Shown here in pieces: positions 20,656 to 31,612 of a DNA stretch of 64,000 bases. The translations under genes and the position numbers were made by a program. The notes beneath the pieces were generated by a model, which saw only the letters and a program-made list of their open reading frames with translations, was not told where the DNA came from and made no database searches. The stretch comes from Hofstenia miamia (lineage: Eukaryota; Xenacoelomorpha; Acoela): assembly GCA_004352715.1 (NCBI GenBank), contig SCFE01000042.1:274565-338564 (forward strand). Reading direction: 5' to 3'. The first letter of the stretch is position 1; every line of letters begins with the position of its first letter.

Positions 20656-21118
20656 TCTTTACCAGCCAAGTATTTCACATTTAATCTACATAATGGGTGA
20701 TTTCAATTTTCCATTACTTGATATTTCAAGTGGTATTTCCCCTAATGAATATGATCAAATAATTTTTGACTTTTTAATATCACTACATTTAAATCAAATT
20801 GTTTACTTTCCAACTCATATCAATGGAAATACTCTTGATTTAATAAATACAAATGATACTAACTTGGAAAATGATGAAAATTGTTTCATATCTCCTATAC
20901 TAAGCTTCTCTGATCATTGTATTATATTCATGAATACTAATATTTCATTTCCCAATATAAATGATCTGAAGTTCAACGATGTTGATAAATCAATTAGTAA
21001 ATCAAAATTTTCGTTTAATTTGATAGATCATAAAAACCTAACAGCATTTTACCAATGTTCATTGTTTTCATTTAATGAGATGTCAAAATATACAGAAATA
21101 TACACAAATTTCTGGTAA
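20640..21118 (+). CDS. LINE ORF2 part 2: APE endonuclease, C-terminal half
   Basis: YIMGDFNFPLLD is the GDFN motif. NGNTLDLINTND is the T..LDL block and ILSFSDHCII the terminal SDH catalytic histidine motif. All expected APE motifs are therefore present across the two frames. The region then runs with stops into the linker before reverse transcriptase. Confidence 0.75.
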
Positions 21119-21412
21119 AATGAATTATTTGAAAGTATTCAACTACATGTTCCTAAAAAGAGAAATAAACGAAATGATTTTCCATCATATTTTACACCTC
21201 ACACAATTCATTTATTTAATAGATGCAATTCTTTATATAAAAAACTACTAAAACCAAATGAAATCTATTATCAATTATGTAACGGTGTATTTATATCTGC
21301 TGAATTAGATAAAGTTTTATTCATTGAAAGTCTGTGTTCGACAAAAAATATCAATAACTGTTTTAAATTTTTACAATCTCTGAATCAATCACCCATTCCA
21401 CTCCCAATATAT

Positions 21413-22399
21413 TTGGAAGAAATTATTGCTGAAGATCCACTACATGCTAGCAATTTATTTAACAACTACTTTTCCACGGTTTACGAAGAAAACGACGAAA
21501 TTTTTTCTTCTTTTGAATTACAAACATATAATGAAATTCAAATAAACTTAGACATGGTTTGTAAAGCTTTAGATATGATTACGCCTAGTGGATGTGGTTT
21601 AGATGATATACCTTCTAAATTTATATATGAATTTCGAAATGAACTTTCCGTTCATCTCTTAAATCTTTTTAAAATTTGCATACGGAATTGCTCAATTCCA
21701 AATATATGGAAAAGATCTTATATTACACCAATTTTAAAATTGGATGTAAAACAAATGTTAAGAACTATGGACCAATTAGTATTTTGCCTAAGATTGATGG
21801 ACTCATATTTGAAAGGATTATATTGTGATTTTACCAATAAAAGATCAACTGTTGCACAATTATTATCATATTTAGATATTGTCTATAAAGAATTTGATGA
21901 AAATAAAATCATATCTACATTATATATAGAATTTACCAAATCATTTGATAAAGTCCCACATGGAAAATTAATTGAAAAACTCCAATTATTCAAAATTGGT
22001 AGAAATTTTTTAAAATTATTAGCATCATACTTGAAAATTCGTCAACAAGTGGTAAAATTTCGTAATACCGTATCAAAGAGCTGTATTATTACAAGTGGTG
22101 TTCCACAGGGATCAATTTTAGCTCCAATACTATTTTTAGCTTTTATAAATGACTTACCAAATTGTTGTCAATCACTTTGCTACATTTTTGCTGATGATGT
22201 GAAGATTTCAAACAATAATTTTCAAGAATTAGTGGTTGATACTGAAAGAATTCTAAAAGGGGCTGTAACTAATAAAATGAAATTTAACTTCCACAAGTTT
22301 CATTTAATGAGTATCAATTCTTCATACATAGCGCATAAAATAGAAACTGAAAATCTTCAGATTGATACTTCAAAACATGTGAATGATTTAGGAGTATAA
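21413..22399 (+). CDS. LINE ORF2 part 3: reverse transcriptase
   Basis: About 328 codons open. In order: PSGCGLDDIPSKFI, WKRSYITPILK, IEFTKSFDKVPHGKL (motif A with D), SGVPQGSILAPILFL (motif B), and CYIFADDVKIS (FADD catalytic pair). The first ATG here is not a natural start, because the frame is the continuation of ORF2. A short deletion around 21770 appears to remove the usual NYRPIS..KIxE segment (DQLVFCLRLMD remains). The element is CR1-like by motif order and 3' end. It is not a plausible active copy, because of frame breaks at 20655, 21118 and 22399. Confidence 0.8.
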   Translation: MEEIIAEDPLHASNLFNNYFSTVYEENDEIFSSFELQTYNEIQINLDMVCKALDMITPSGCGLDDIPSKFIYEFRNELSVHLLNLFKICIRNCSIPNIWKRSYITPILKLDVKQMLRTMDQLVFCLRLMDSYLKGLYCDFTNKRSTVAQLLSYLDIVYKEFDENKIISTLYIEFTKSFDKVPHGKLIEKLQLFKIGRNFLKLLASYLKIRQQVVKFRNTVSKSCIITSGVPQGSILAPILFLAFINDLPNCCQSLCYIFADDVKISNNNFQELVVDTERILKGAVTNKMKFNFHKFHLMSINSSYIAHKIETENLQIDTSKHVNDLGV

Positions 22400-23096
22400 T
22401 TTATCGTGGTCATATCATATTTTTCAGAGAATTGAAAAATCCAATATAACATTATTACAACTACGAAGAAATTTACCTTCAAGTCTACCATCATCTACTA
22501 AATTTAAATTATTTAAATCGATTATCATACTAAGTTTATTTTATGCCTCTCCAATTTGGTATGCAAACTCCACAGATATAGACAAACTTGAAAAATTTCA
22601 AAAAATGTTTAAGATGGATTAGTAATGTGGAATACAAAAATGCTTTAATTTACTATTAACTCCTACCAGTGTCATTAAAGGATGTCCATCAATTAAAAGA
22701 TATAATCCATGGAAAATATGATTTAATTAGTATTTTCATTTGAATTCAAAAAAATCGAAAAACTAAAAGTCTACTATTTGTTATAAAGAAAACGAAGAAA
22801 AATACCAGTGATCATTGGTACTTTAATGCGAATTATTTAATTCAGAAATACAACTTTGATTTCCTTGGAAAAATTAGCAAAAAGAAAATGTACGATATTC
22901 TTTATGAAATTTAGAAAATTCATATAAAAGTAATGGATGTAAACGATTCTTCTTATGTTTATGCAGTAACTGCAACAGATCATTTAATTTTTGTAAATAT
23001 TAATAATTCTTTTTATATTTATGTCATTCTATATTATTGTATACTTATCTACAGTTTAATAAAGCCTAGTAGTAGTAATAGTAGTAGTAGTAGTTA
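22400..23096 (+). pseudogene. LINE 3' region and (AGT)n tail
   Basis: Remnants of the ORF2 C-terminus are visible in shifted frames (LKNFKKCLRWISNVEYKNA). The element ends at 23055-23096 with TTAATAAAGCC followed by AGTAGTAGTAATAGTAGTAG, a short tandem tail as expected for CR1-like LINEs, which lack poly(A). Confidence 0.7.
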
Positions 23097-23880
23097 GGTA
23101 AGGCTAGCACGTCTTTGAATTTGTAGTCAATAATCGCATACATGCTTAATAAGCTATAGACGTCGCCTATGCTTAATTAAAATGTGTATGGATTAGATTT
23201 AATTATACATTTAAGACATTTTCTCAAAAAGCGTATGAACTATGTTAAATTTGCAGTTTTCTTAACATATTTAATTTAAACATGGCGCAAGCTTCTCATA
23301 GACATTATATTGCAATGTCAAGTTTATGAACAAAGGTCAAATCCTTTTCCTTTAAGCTAATAACATAGCATAATTAATTCTGTTCAAGATATTACTTAAA
23401 GATATAAAAACATTAGGTATTGCAAAAATGATTTATGTTTTATCAAAATTTGAAACTTGTTATAGAATAAATTTCTTTAAATAAATCTAGTTGGTTTATT
23501 GAACTGAATATTCAACATGATGGTAGGAATTTTACTAAATTTCAAGAACCATATTGAAGATATACCCTGCTGTATTTTGGAATTTAAAACGTATTAAAAT
23601 TATAGTTTTTTTATTAGGTTTGATTTATGGTAGTTGTGAAGAAACAGTTCTTGATGTATTTATAGATTTTATATTTTGAGTAATTGACAGCTTGAAACTG
23701 TTGAAAATACTTTATTTTGCCTGTTGTGTGACAAAACCGTTTTTTGCTGTTGCGTTGTCTTAATTGTTCTGTGAAAAAACCCCCACAAGGTCAAGCATGC
23801 TAAGCATAATTCAGATGTGTTTCAGATGTGAAGCGAAGAATGGATAAAAGACTCACAACTGACGTCTTCACAATTTCAGA
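23097..23880. other. no gene seen
   Basis: AT-rich, no supported ORF or repeat. Confidence 0.5.
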
Positions 23881-24171
23881 ATGAAATTCTGGAATCGACT
23901 GTTAAGCTCCTTTAGGCAAATGATGAACGAGAGCACTTATTATTTCATCCTGGCAGACGAAATGAAAAACAGATCATATCGAGAATTAGTTGCGGTCGCG
24001 AACTGCATTCATAAACTAGGTGTGGTGAAGAAGGGAGCTATTTGGTTTGTAGAAATGACTGACACGGTTTGCTTCCTCTCAATGACTGAGCTGCTACCAT
24101 TTCTTGAGAAATGCGATCTGGATCTCAATGAAAGTGGCGGAATTTTTCAGAATCAAAATACTTCAGGGTAG
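23881..24171 (+). pseudogene. hAT/ZMYM-type transposase fragment (DUF4371-like)
   Basis: A 96-codon frame containing YYFILADEMKNRSYRELVAV and GAIWFVEMTDTV. This resembles the F.I.ADET.D.S..EQL...RY......E.F.GFVE.TDT region of hAT-derived transposases and zinc-finger MYM-type proteins, where the Asp in ADE is catalytic. Only this block is present, and the flanks are non-coding. It is probably an isolated transposon fragment, though a host exon of a domesticated ZMYM gene cannot be excluded. Confidence 0.5.
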
Positions 24172-25116
24172 TTGTTTTTCATATAAGCACGACTCGGTCT
24201 CATTATCTTAACACTAAATATAGAAAGAATTTGAATATTTTGACAAATATTGGATTTCTCTTTGAAAAATATTCTTATTTGCATGTACTTCAGGCACAAG
24301 AAGAAGTTTTAGCACAAATTGTCATTATTGAATGAGCGGGTCCAAACCAATAAATATGTACACATGTAAGGGGCTTTCAATATTTCTTAACATGTTCGGA
24401 TATAATTGTTAAAGAATGTGCACAAATCGCTAGTCGAAATAGGACTAAGGGGTTTGCTGCAAATTTAATATGCAATGTAGCAAGATGAGTAAATTGTAGA
24501 ATTGATAAATTTTGCTGAAAAAACGTACTTACCAAAGTATTATCCATGCTCTTCGAAATGATCACTCAGCCACAATTGTCAGGTAACAATGGACTAACCA
24601 TGAAATAGTTCAGTTAAGTTGTTGTGAAAAAATATGGATTTAAAACCTTCTTACCTGATGTTACTTCTATTCTACATAGTCATTGTCCAGTTGAAAGTTG
24701 ATGCGATTTCTTAGGTAATTCTTACTTAAGTTTACTGAAAATTTAATTTAATTTTCAGAGACCAGCATTTCCATTAATCTTTAAACATGAACTCTTAATG
24801 TCCCTAAATTCTAAACTCATTATTTAGCAGGCTTAAGTGACATTTTAACCGCAATATCCTCCAGAACAACTGCTTTCATAAGATGTATCAGGCAAATGTC
24901 AACAGTATCATGAGTGACAAAGGGTGTACTCGGGCTGCAATTGTCTTATTTTCTTAAAAACGCAGTTAATTGCAATATTCTATAGAAACTATTAAAGAAT
25001 CATCTAATTGTTGAAATAATAATTTAGTTCTTTGCAGGAGTTTGATTTTGTGCACTAATTTGCAGTATAGATTCAGCACTATACTTCGTTTTGCAAAATT
25101 TAAAGCTAAGTAAAAA

Positions 25117-25123
<7 letters not shown>
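24172..25123. other. no gene seen
   Basis: No recognisable coding or repeat feature. Confidence 0.5.
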
Positions 25124-25156
<33 letters not shown>

Positions 25157-25264
25157 TNNNNNNNNNNNNNNNNNNNNNNNNNNNNNNNNNNNNNNNNNNN
25201 NNNNNNNNNNNNNNNNNNNNNNNNNNNNNNNNNNNNNNATATATATATATATATATATATATAT
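25124..25264. repeat. (TA)n microsatellite with assembly gap (25158-25238)
   Basis: TA runs end in TATTAAT on both sides of the 81 N, again suggesting duplicated gap edges. Confidence 0.85.
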
Positions 25265-25925
25265 TAATATGTGTATAAATGTAGTAGATGTGTGCACATC
25301 TTTATAGTAGGGCCGAAATAATGAAGTTCAACACGTGTGAATGATGTCAAATTTTTATAATTATTCTTTTTTAAGTTGAATTGGTTGATTCCAATCCCTA
25401 TGATAGTTACAAGATTGGTCATGACAAGCAAGGATATAATGACTGAGCGAGTTTGCAATCGATATGTCATAATTTTCCAATGATTTATGCTGATATTTCT
25501 ACACGAGGGTAAAGAAGTTGGAGCAGCAGTAAACGGAGTGAAAAAATGACACGAAATAGTGAAGTTCTCCACAATAGTTGTCGAAAAATGAACCTAATCA
25601 TAATTTGGAATTTAGAATATTAGGCATTCCAGAACGAACATGGCAAACATTCAGTGAAAGTACCCATAAACTATTTAGATTTAAAGAGGAAAATTTATCA
25701 GATATTTGCCGACTTATATTTCTATGACAAACAAATTGCATGCAATATTTGTTAAGCAAGCTCAAAGAACCTATCTATGCAAAAAACATATTCAGGAATA
25801 TTCATTGTCCTAAAAATTCTAATACATTAAATTATTGGACAGAGAATTTCAGGTCGAAAGGATGTGTTCGTACACTATATTTCATTCATTAACGTATCAT
25901 ATAAACTTATCAACCAAGACATATG
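25265..25925. other. no gene called
   Basis: A minus-strand frame (25264-25572) has one hydrophobic stretch (SVIISLLVMTNLVTIIGIGI) vaguely like a GPCR TM1. It has no supporting exon structure, so it is not annotated. Confidence 0.4.
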
Positions 25926-26690
25926 GTATTTCCTTTCTGTGTCTCTTCCTTCTGATCTTCCTCTCTCTGTGAACGTTTCTTGTAATCATACTCATCTTGG
26001 AGTTCAACCTGCTGCTAACTTAATTGGTCTGGTCATGTGTCCTTACATATCCGCAAAGCTAATTCCTCACTTTTGCCCTCTTCCGCAATGTTCCCTTTAA
26101 TTCCACGGCTGCTGTGAAACCCTCTTTGTTCAAGTGCATTCCTCGCGCCATTCTTCTCTACGCTTCTCCCTGTTGGTGGCCTTCTCCTTCCTTGTTCCAC
26201 TTTATGGAACGTTTTCAGAAGCATGCCTTCAAATGGATCTCTCCCTTGCCATACAAAGACGCTCTTTTCAAATTCTCCGACTCTCCCACTGTCACTCTAC
26301 TTCCATGCCTGTGATCTCCTTCTGTTTAATCGCTTGCTCACTCGCAAATATGATTTTGATTATTTTGACTTCTTTAAATTCTCTAATTCTCAATCCACTC
26401 GGTCTGATGATGTTGTCACTTTCTCCATTCATTTTTCAATGATGCTTGTACTCTACTGCTGCTAATTAAATCTTGACTCTCAACCCTTCCCCGCAGCCGA
26501 GCTTCAAGAAATCCTTGATGTCTTTCCTCTGCGAGCCCTTCGCCAACTTCCCCTACTCTTCCATCTGCTCCTACTTTTCTCCTGTGACTGTTCTTGCTGC
26601 CGCAAAAACTTTTTTTTTTAAGTGTCTGCTTTCAGCTGCTAAATAAAGTCATTAATTATTATTATTATTACTATTATTATTATTATTTCA
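25926..26690 (+). pseudogene. LINE ORF2 3' end with (ATT)n tail
   Basis: In shifting plus-strand frames: HTHLGVQPAANL (the HLGV block after the RT palm), then AILLYASPCWWPSPSLFHF and MERFQKHAFKWISPL, then DLLLFNRLLTRKYDF. This is the usual C-terminal order of a non-LTR RT protein. It ends at a TAT/ATT microsatellite tail around 26657-26690. Its base composition is richer in C and T than the neighbouring LINEs, so it belongs to a different family from the 19-23 kb element. Confidence 0.65.
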
Positions 26691-26699
26691 TTTCTTCTC

Positions 26700-27970
26700 A
26701 CAGCTCCATGCTGGTAGCCCTCTCAGTTCGGGGAACTCACCAGTTCCCAGGGAGTCTGAGAGCTTTCCTCAGGACTCTAGCTGTTCATAACAATGCTGCC
26801 TTCTGTGCTACTGCTCCTCCCCACTTTGGTACTCCCAACTCCTCCAAGTATCTCTTACGCTTCTTACTGCTCCTAGTGCTCCTACAACTACCGGGACTAC
26901 TTTAATCTTGTTCAATTTCCACAGCCTTTCTATTTCCTCTGCCAACTCCCTGTACTTGTCTATCTTCTCTTTCTCCTTGCTTTCTACATTTCTGTCCTTT
27001 GGTACTGCTATGTCTATCACTGTTCCTAATCTTTTCTCTTTGTCTACCACTACTATGTCTGGCCTCCATGCTTCTATTACCTTGCTTGTCTGTATGTTGA
27101 AGTCCCACAGTATCTTAGCTTTCTCATTTTCTATGACGCCCTGTGGCTTGTGCTCATACCACTTGTCTCCTGCTTCTAACCTATGCTGCCTGCTCAAACT
27201 CCAGTGTACCATTCCTCCCACCTTGTCATGTCTGAACTTATACTCATTCTGTGCCAACTTCTCACACCCTGCTATCAGATGATCTACTGTCTCTGCCTCT
27301 TTCTTACATAGCCTACACTTATCACTTACTTCTACTCTTCTGTCTATATGCTTCTTCACACAATTTGTTCTTATTGCTTGCTCCTGTGCTGTCATTATCA
27401 GTGATTCTGTTTCTCTTTTTAGTCCTGCCTTCTTTAGCCACTTGTTGCTCTCTTCTCTGTCACACACTTCTGTGTTCTTCCAATATTCTACATGAATTGC
27501 CTCTGGCTATACATTGTTTGTCTCTTTAATTCCATCCTACTGTGGTATGCTGTCTTTCCTTCACTATCAGTTCTTATCTTCCTTATCTCCTTAGTGACCT
27601 TCAGTAGGGACCCTCTAGGTTGTGCTTCTACGTATTCTTTTAGCCCTAGTGCTTCTGCATCTACAGTTCCCTCCACACTTAGCAATCCTTTCCCTCCTTT
27701 ATGCCTTGCGATGTACAACCTATCAACATCTCCATTTAAGTTGAATGCTCTCTCTGCTGCTAGTATCTTCTAAATTCTTCTCTCTCATGCTGGTTTCTGT
27801 CTACCTTATCTTCTTGTCGTCTTTTCTTCTTCATGTCCATGCCTACGTTCTTCTGGTCCCATTGTCAAATACATTCCACTCATTGCTTCTGCAGCCTACT
27901 CAAAATGGTTGTCACTGGTTCAACATTTAGTAACCATGTCCCATGCCATTCATAGTTCCAATTAAAAAAT
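26700..27970 (-). pseudogene. R2/R4-type LINE (restriction-like endonuclease), internally deleted copy
   Basis: The minus strand encodes the ORF C-terminus. There is a CCHC knuckle CRLCKKEAETVDHLIAGC, then a restriction-like endonuclease core WRPDIVVVDKE followed by VIDIAVPKDR (the PD..D-x-(A/V)-x-P arrangement of R2/R4/NeSL endonucleases). The main frame is 26808-27467. Upstream (27488-27718) is the MYIARHKGGKGLLSVEG segment that precedes the knuckle. At about 27763-27772 the sequence jumps directly to the 5' linker region (matching about 49860-49930 of the second copy), so the whole reverse transcriptase is deleted. The product could not be autonomous. Confidence 0.75.
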
Positions 27971-28194
27971 AGTTAGTTCCAAGTTCTTGTCCCATTTGAC
28001 TGATAACCCCCCACAGAAACTTTTTGCAAGCAAATATAAGTCAAATTTTTTATCTCAACTGGAAGCTAAATATAATGAATTGATATAAATGAATTCTTTC
28101 CAAAATATTCAAAGAAATTATATATGGTGGGAAAATGAACGGTTAGTGTTACTTTATGTTCTGCAGTTTCATTTTTAAGCACATAACTGAACAC

Positions 28195-28935
28195 TTTCGT
28201 AATGTAGCAACCACCAGTGGTCCACTGGTGAGGAAGCACGAGTCGCAATTACAGCCACTCATAGCCACCAGTGGACCACCGGCTGACCACTAGTGACATC
28301 TGATTTACTTTTAATCATAAATAATATATGAGCTAATGCTTGCAAATAATATATTATTCATTATTATGCTTCTTAGATCTCATAAATATCTAAAATTCAT
28401 TGTGAAGAGCTTCTTTGCAATTTTCTGTTTGCAAAAATGATAAGATATGTGTGCAGAATAACATTTCAAAATATTTTATTCACGATTATTTGTGGACCTT
28501 GAAATTTATGTCTATATAGCAATTACTCAAAATTGGGCAAAAGTTGTTTTTAATTATTGGAAAAAAATAATGTTTAAAAATTGAAAATAAAATTTAAATT
28601 TTGCATGCTTGTTGTTATTGCTTATAATAAAAAATTCTTTATATTTTCCATTGCTAAATTCAAATCAATTTAAATGGTAAGCTTGTTAGCATTGCCTTCA
28701 ACCCTTTGTTGGGTTTGCATAATTTTAATCTTCAATGCTTAAACTATCAATATATAAATTTGCTATTGTTACATTTGAGACATTGCTCTGATGCTGAAAT
28801 TGTACTTTTGCCACCAGTGGACCACCAGTTAGCCACTGGTGAACGGGCGGCCAAATCCACCCGGTTGCTCATCATTTCTGCCACTGGTGGTTCACCAGTG
28901 GTTGGCTACGTGGCAGTCGATAAGAGAATGCTATA
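28195..28935. repeat. foldback element with CACCAGTGG palindromes at both ends
   Basis: Two clusters of CCAC(C/T)GGTGG-type palindromes bracket about 520 bp of AT-rich DNA. The left cluster, 28211-28295, includes CACCAGTGGtCCACTGGTG, a perfect 9+1+9 palindrome. The right cluster, 28809-28906, includes GCCACCAGTGGACCACCAG and GGTTCACCAGTGG. Within and between clusters the motifs are inverted, so the ends could form large hairpins. No ORF inside. Most likely a non-autonomous foldback-type DNA element. Confidence 0.55.
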
Positions 28936-30187
28936 ATTAATTCCTACAAAGCATTTTCTGTCAGCATAAATTGTAAATTTTAATTTTGCTGGCAATATAC
29001 ATTTTCAAATTGATCCGTTAGATGGCTACAACATTTACAAAAACGCTATTCTGAACCTATTAATCCATTGCAATAAAAATCTAAAACTCTAAAAAAATGG
29101 AGTCAGAAATTCCTGTTTTACAAAATTTTCTAATACAAATATTTATAAAAAGGAAAGTATTAGAAATAAAACAGTAGCAGTAGTCGTTGTTTATAATAGC
29201 TCGGGAATGTATTTGTTGTCAGACATTGATGTTTTCCTTTTAGACGTCATGCAATATTAAATGTTACTATGATATCTGAGAAACATATCTGAGTTGTCTT
29301 CCTTGCTACGCATTTATTTACACTTTTTGAAACACATCATAATGAAAACATTACATTTGTGTATAATATTTTTTTTCCAAGCCGACTGAGGGAGAAACAT
29401 GCTTCAGTGCTTTTGTCAGTTTCTGTTTTTGTTCAATTGTCCCAACACGTCAATAAAACGTATGTGATAATTCTTAGTTTCAAATATATAACACACAAGT
29501 GCGCTCGTTTAGAACTCTGCAATCAAACATAAGTGAGTTCGAAAAAAAATGAAATATACTTTCTTCAAAATTTTTACAATTGTAATCAAAGCAGGTAGAC
29601 AACGTAAGTGTATTTATTCATCTTCTGTCAACAACATTAAATATTTATTAGCAACTAGTCAATCACAGTTCCATTTAAAACGTGAGAAAATATACATATA
29701 TATGAAGGTATAAATATATTAACCTTGCACTGTTGTATACATAATATACCTAAACTAATGCACTGTTACACACTTCCTGGTTGAAAAAAATCATAGGCTA
29801 ACCAAGTGAAATGACATTTTCCCATATGATTCTGGAACATTTTAAATACAATACAATATACAATACAAAAACAATTTATTGCTTATTAAGCAAAGAAATT
29901 TCACTATTTAACAAATTGTAAAAAACTCAATACTTCTTACAAAGCAAATTCTTAGAATTCCATATAGTACATTTGCACACTAAAAAATGAGTACAAATAT
30001 TATTAGATGCATATATATATATATATATCAATAAATTGTTGCTTAAATAAATTTTTAATTGCCATTTAACTTTTGAAGATGTATCAAAGAGATCAATTTG
30101 CTACGGCTAAAGAAGAAATTATTTGTTTTACTCTTCTTGTTAATTTTGCACTTTAAAAGCGTTTTATTATTGAGGATACCTTCTGGT
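28936..30187. other. no gene recognised
   Basis: AT-rich, with a (TA)n run near 30010-30028. A minus-strand stretch near 30060-30180 (LPEGILNNKTLLK...) faintly recalls a LINE C-terminus, but this is too weak to annotate. Confidence 0.4.
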
Positions 30188-30283
30188 AAGGCTGTGCAAT
30201 TCGGTTAATTTCGATTCGATTTGATTTGATTTTCATTTATTTTGATTCGATTCAATTTGATTTTTGCTAAATTGCACAGCTTT
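30188..30283. repeat. ~95-bp hairpin MITE-like element, left copy
   Basis: The ends AAGGCTGTGCAATT and AATTGCACAGCTTT are inverted repeats (13 of 14). The interior is rich in TTCGATTCGATT. It matches the element at 31613-31703 in the same orientation. The two bracket the transposase ORF. Confidence 0.65.
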
Positions 30284-30348
30284 AAGAAATGAGACAAGAG
30301 AGAGTGCAGACATATGCTGCCGCTGTACCACTACAGTATTTACCCTTT

Positions 30349-30466
30349 AAAAGTCCGACTAACACTCTTAAAAATCCGAATAACACTTTTAAAAATCCGA
30401 CTAACACTTTTAAAAATCCGAATAACACTTTTAAAAATCCGACTAACACTTTTAAAAATCCGATTT
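30349..30466. repeat. 22-bp tandem array, alternating two unit types
   Basis: About five to six units of CTTTTAAAAATCCGAATAACA-like sequence in which CCGACTAAC and CCGAATAAC alternate, giving a 44-bp higher-order period. It lies between the left hairpin element and the transposase 3' end. Confidence 0.85.
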
Positions 30467-30511
30467 ATTTATTATTAAACATAGGTAGATATTTTATACA
30501 AAAAGTCGCTA

Positions 30512-31396
30512 TTAAAGCTCTTCCATGTTAGTTGCACGTGGAATAACACGGGCAATTACATGTCGAAAGGCAGCAGTGACCTTTTGCTGCGTAACTGATG
30601 GGATTGCAGCGGCTATAGCATCACGCATCTTACGAAATCGATAAGCCAACAGTGTTTCATCTGCATTTCGATCTACATCTAAATTAATCAAGTTTTGCTT
30701 TGTAGTTGCCTTTAGTACATTGAACATAGATTCAATAGGATTGAGTTCACACGAGTAGGGCGTTAAGCAGGTAAGTCTGTATTCAGGCAATGGTGTCACG
30801 CGATTAACATCAATTAAAGCTTGTTCTATCCCAGCACGACAGGGAGCGTTGTCAAATATAATCCATGGATTGACCAGTCCGGATATCTCTGCAGAATATA
30901 TTACCTGTGTGGTGAATTCCACCATTTGATTTTTATGAGTTCCACCTTGTAAAATATGGGAGTGAATGACACCATGATGAGGTGAAACTGCCAACATTAA
31001 AGATACATGAGGTGTCTTCTGGCTATCAACTTGTCTTCGTGCAGGACACCCTACCTTCGCACGACCACGGGTTCGACTTTGCCAGAGATCAAAACCACTT
31101 TCGTCGATGAACACAAAATCCTCATGTGACACTGACAAAAGCCATTGAGCAAAATCTCGTCTTTTGGCTTTGTTAGCCGCAGAATTTCTAGCTTCAGGTA
31201 TCATTTCCACTTTTTTAATCGAATACAATTGTGCATGAAGCACTCTTGAAACAGTGGTGTTGCTAAGGGAAACACCTTCAGTTTCATAAATCTTGTTTCT
31301 AATTTGTTTTAAAGTGATTACGCAGTTCTGATCGACCATTTTGGTAATAGACGTCTTAATTGCCGTTGTCACTTTACCATGTCCAGCCCTGTGCAA
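30512..31396 (-). CDS. Tc1/mariner-IS630 superfamily DDE transposase (N-terminally truncated)
   Basis: About 294 residues of open frame. Residues 25-55 look like the second helix-turn-helix (ITLKQIRNKIYETEGVSLSN). The catalytic triad is visible: FIDESGFDLW (D98), WIIFDNAPCR (D182) and CELNPIESMF (E222). There are 39 residues between D182 and E222, where Tc1 has 34 (DD34E). The frame opens with a non-ATG codon after a TGA, and the first in-frame ATG is M20, so the N-terminal DNA-binding half is missing or lies in another exon or frame. The rest is free of stops, so inactivation, if any, is recent. The protein would cut and paste DNA at TA sites. It sits between two copies of a short hairpin element. 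Confidence 0.8.
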   Translation of the reverse strand: MHRAGHGKVTTAIKTSITKMVDQNCVITLKQIRNKIYETEGVSLSNTTVSRVLHAQLYSIKKVEMIPEARNSAANKAKRRDFAQWLLSVSHEDFVFIDESGFDLWQSRTRGRAKVGCPARRQVDSQKTPHVSLMLAVSPHHGVIHSHILQGGTHKNQMVEFTTQVIYSAEISGLVNPWIIFDNAPCRAGIEQALIDVNRVTPLPEYRLTCLTPYSCELNPIESMFNVLKATTKQNLINLDVDRNADETLLAYRFRKMRDAIAAAIPSVTQQKVTAAFRHVIARVIPRATNMEEL

Positions 31397-31612
31397 TAAT
31401 ACTAACCAGGTTCAATATTGCTTGACTTCGGTGATCTGGTGTGTGGATGTAATGCAAACGTGGCATGGTCCTACATACTATATAAATGTTCATTGTAGTA
31501 TTTATATTAACAGTAATTATATTTACAGACAATTATATCCAATGTAATTTTATCAAGTTGGGTCATGTTAAACCGAGCCTGCTAATTCTGATGCCTGGTT
31601 TATAAAAAATTG

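Noticed and set aside
24377-24565. Minus-strand 62-codon frame with a hydrophobic part
   Set aside because: No recognisable motif, with composition as expected from AT-rich sequence.
25264-25572. Minus-strand frame with a TM1-like hydrophobic stretch
   Set aside because: No GN motif in the right register, no matching exons nearby and no convincing splice sites. Hydrophobic stretches are frequent in AT-rich DNA.
26114-26465. Three overlapping plus-strand frames each seeming a small protein
   Set aside because: They are successive frames of one degraded LINE C-terminus, annotated together.
27251-27930. Plus-strand frames rich in Leu/Ser with signal-peptide look
   Set aside because: They are antisense shadows of the R2/R4-type LINE. 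CT-rich sequence on this strand gives Leu/Ser by composition.
30289-30531. Small plus-strand protein with NTFKNP repeats
   Set aside because: The repeats come from the 22-bp tandem array. Non-coding explanation suffices.
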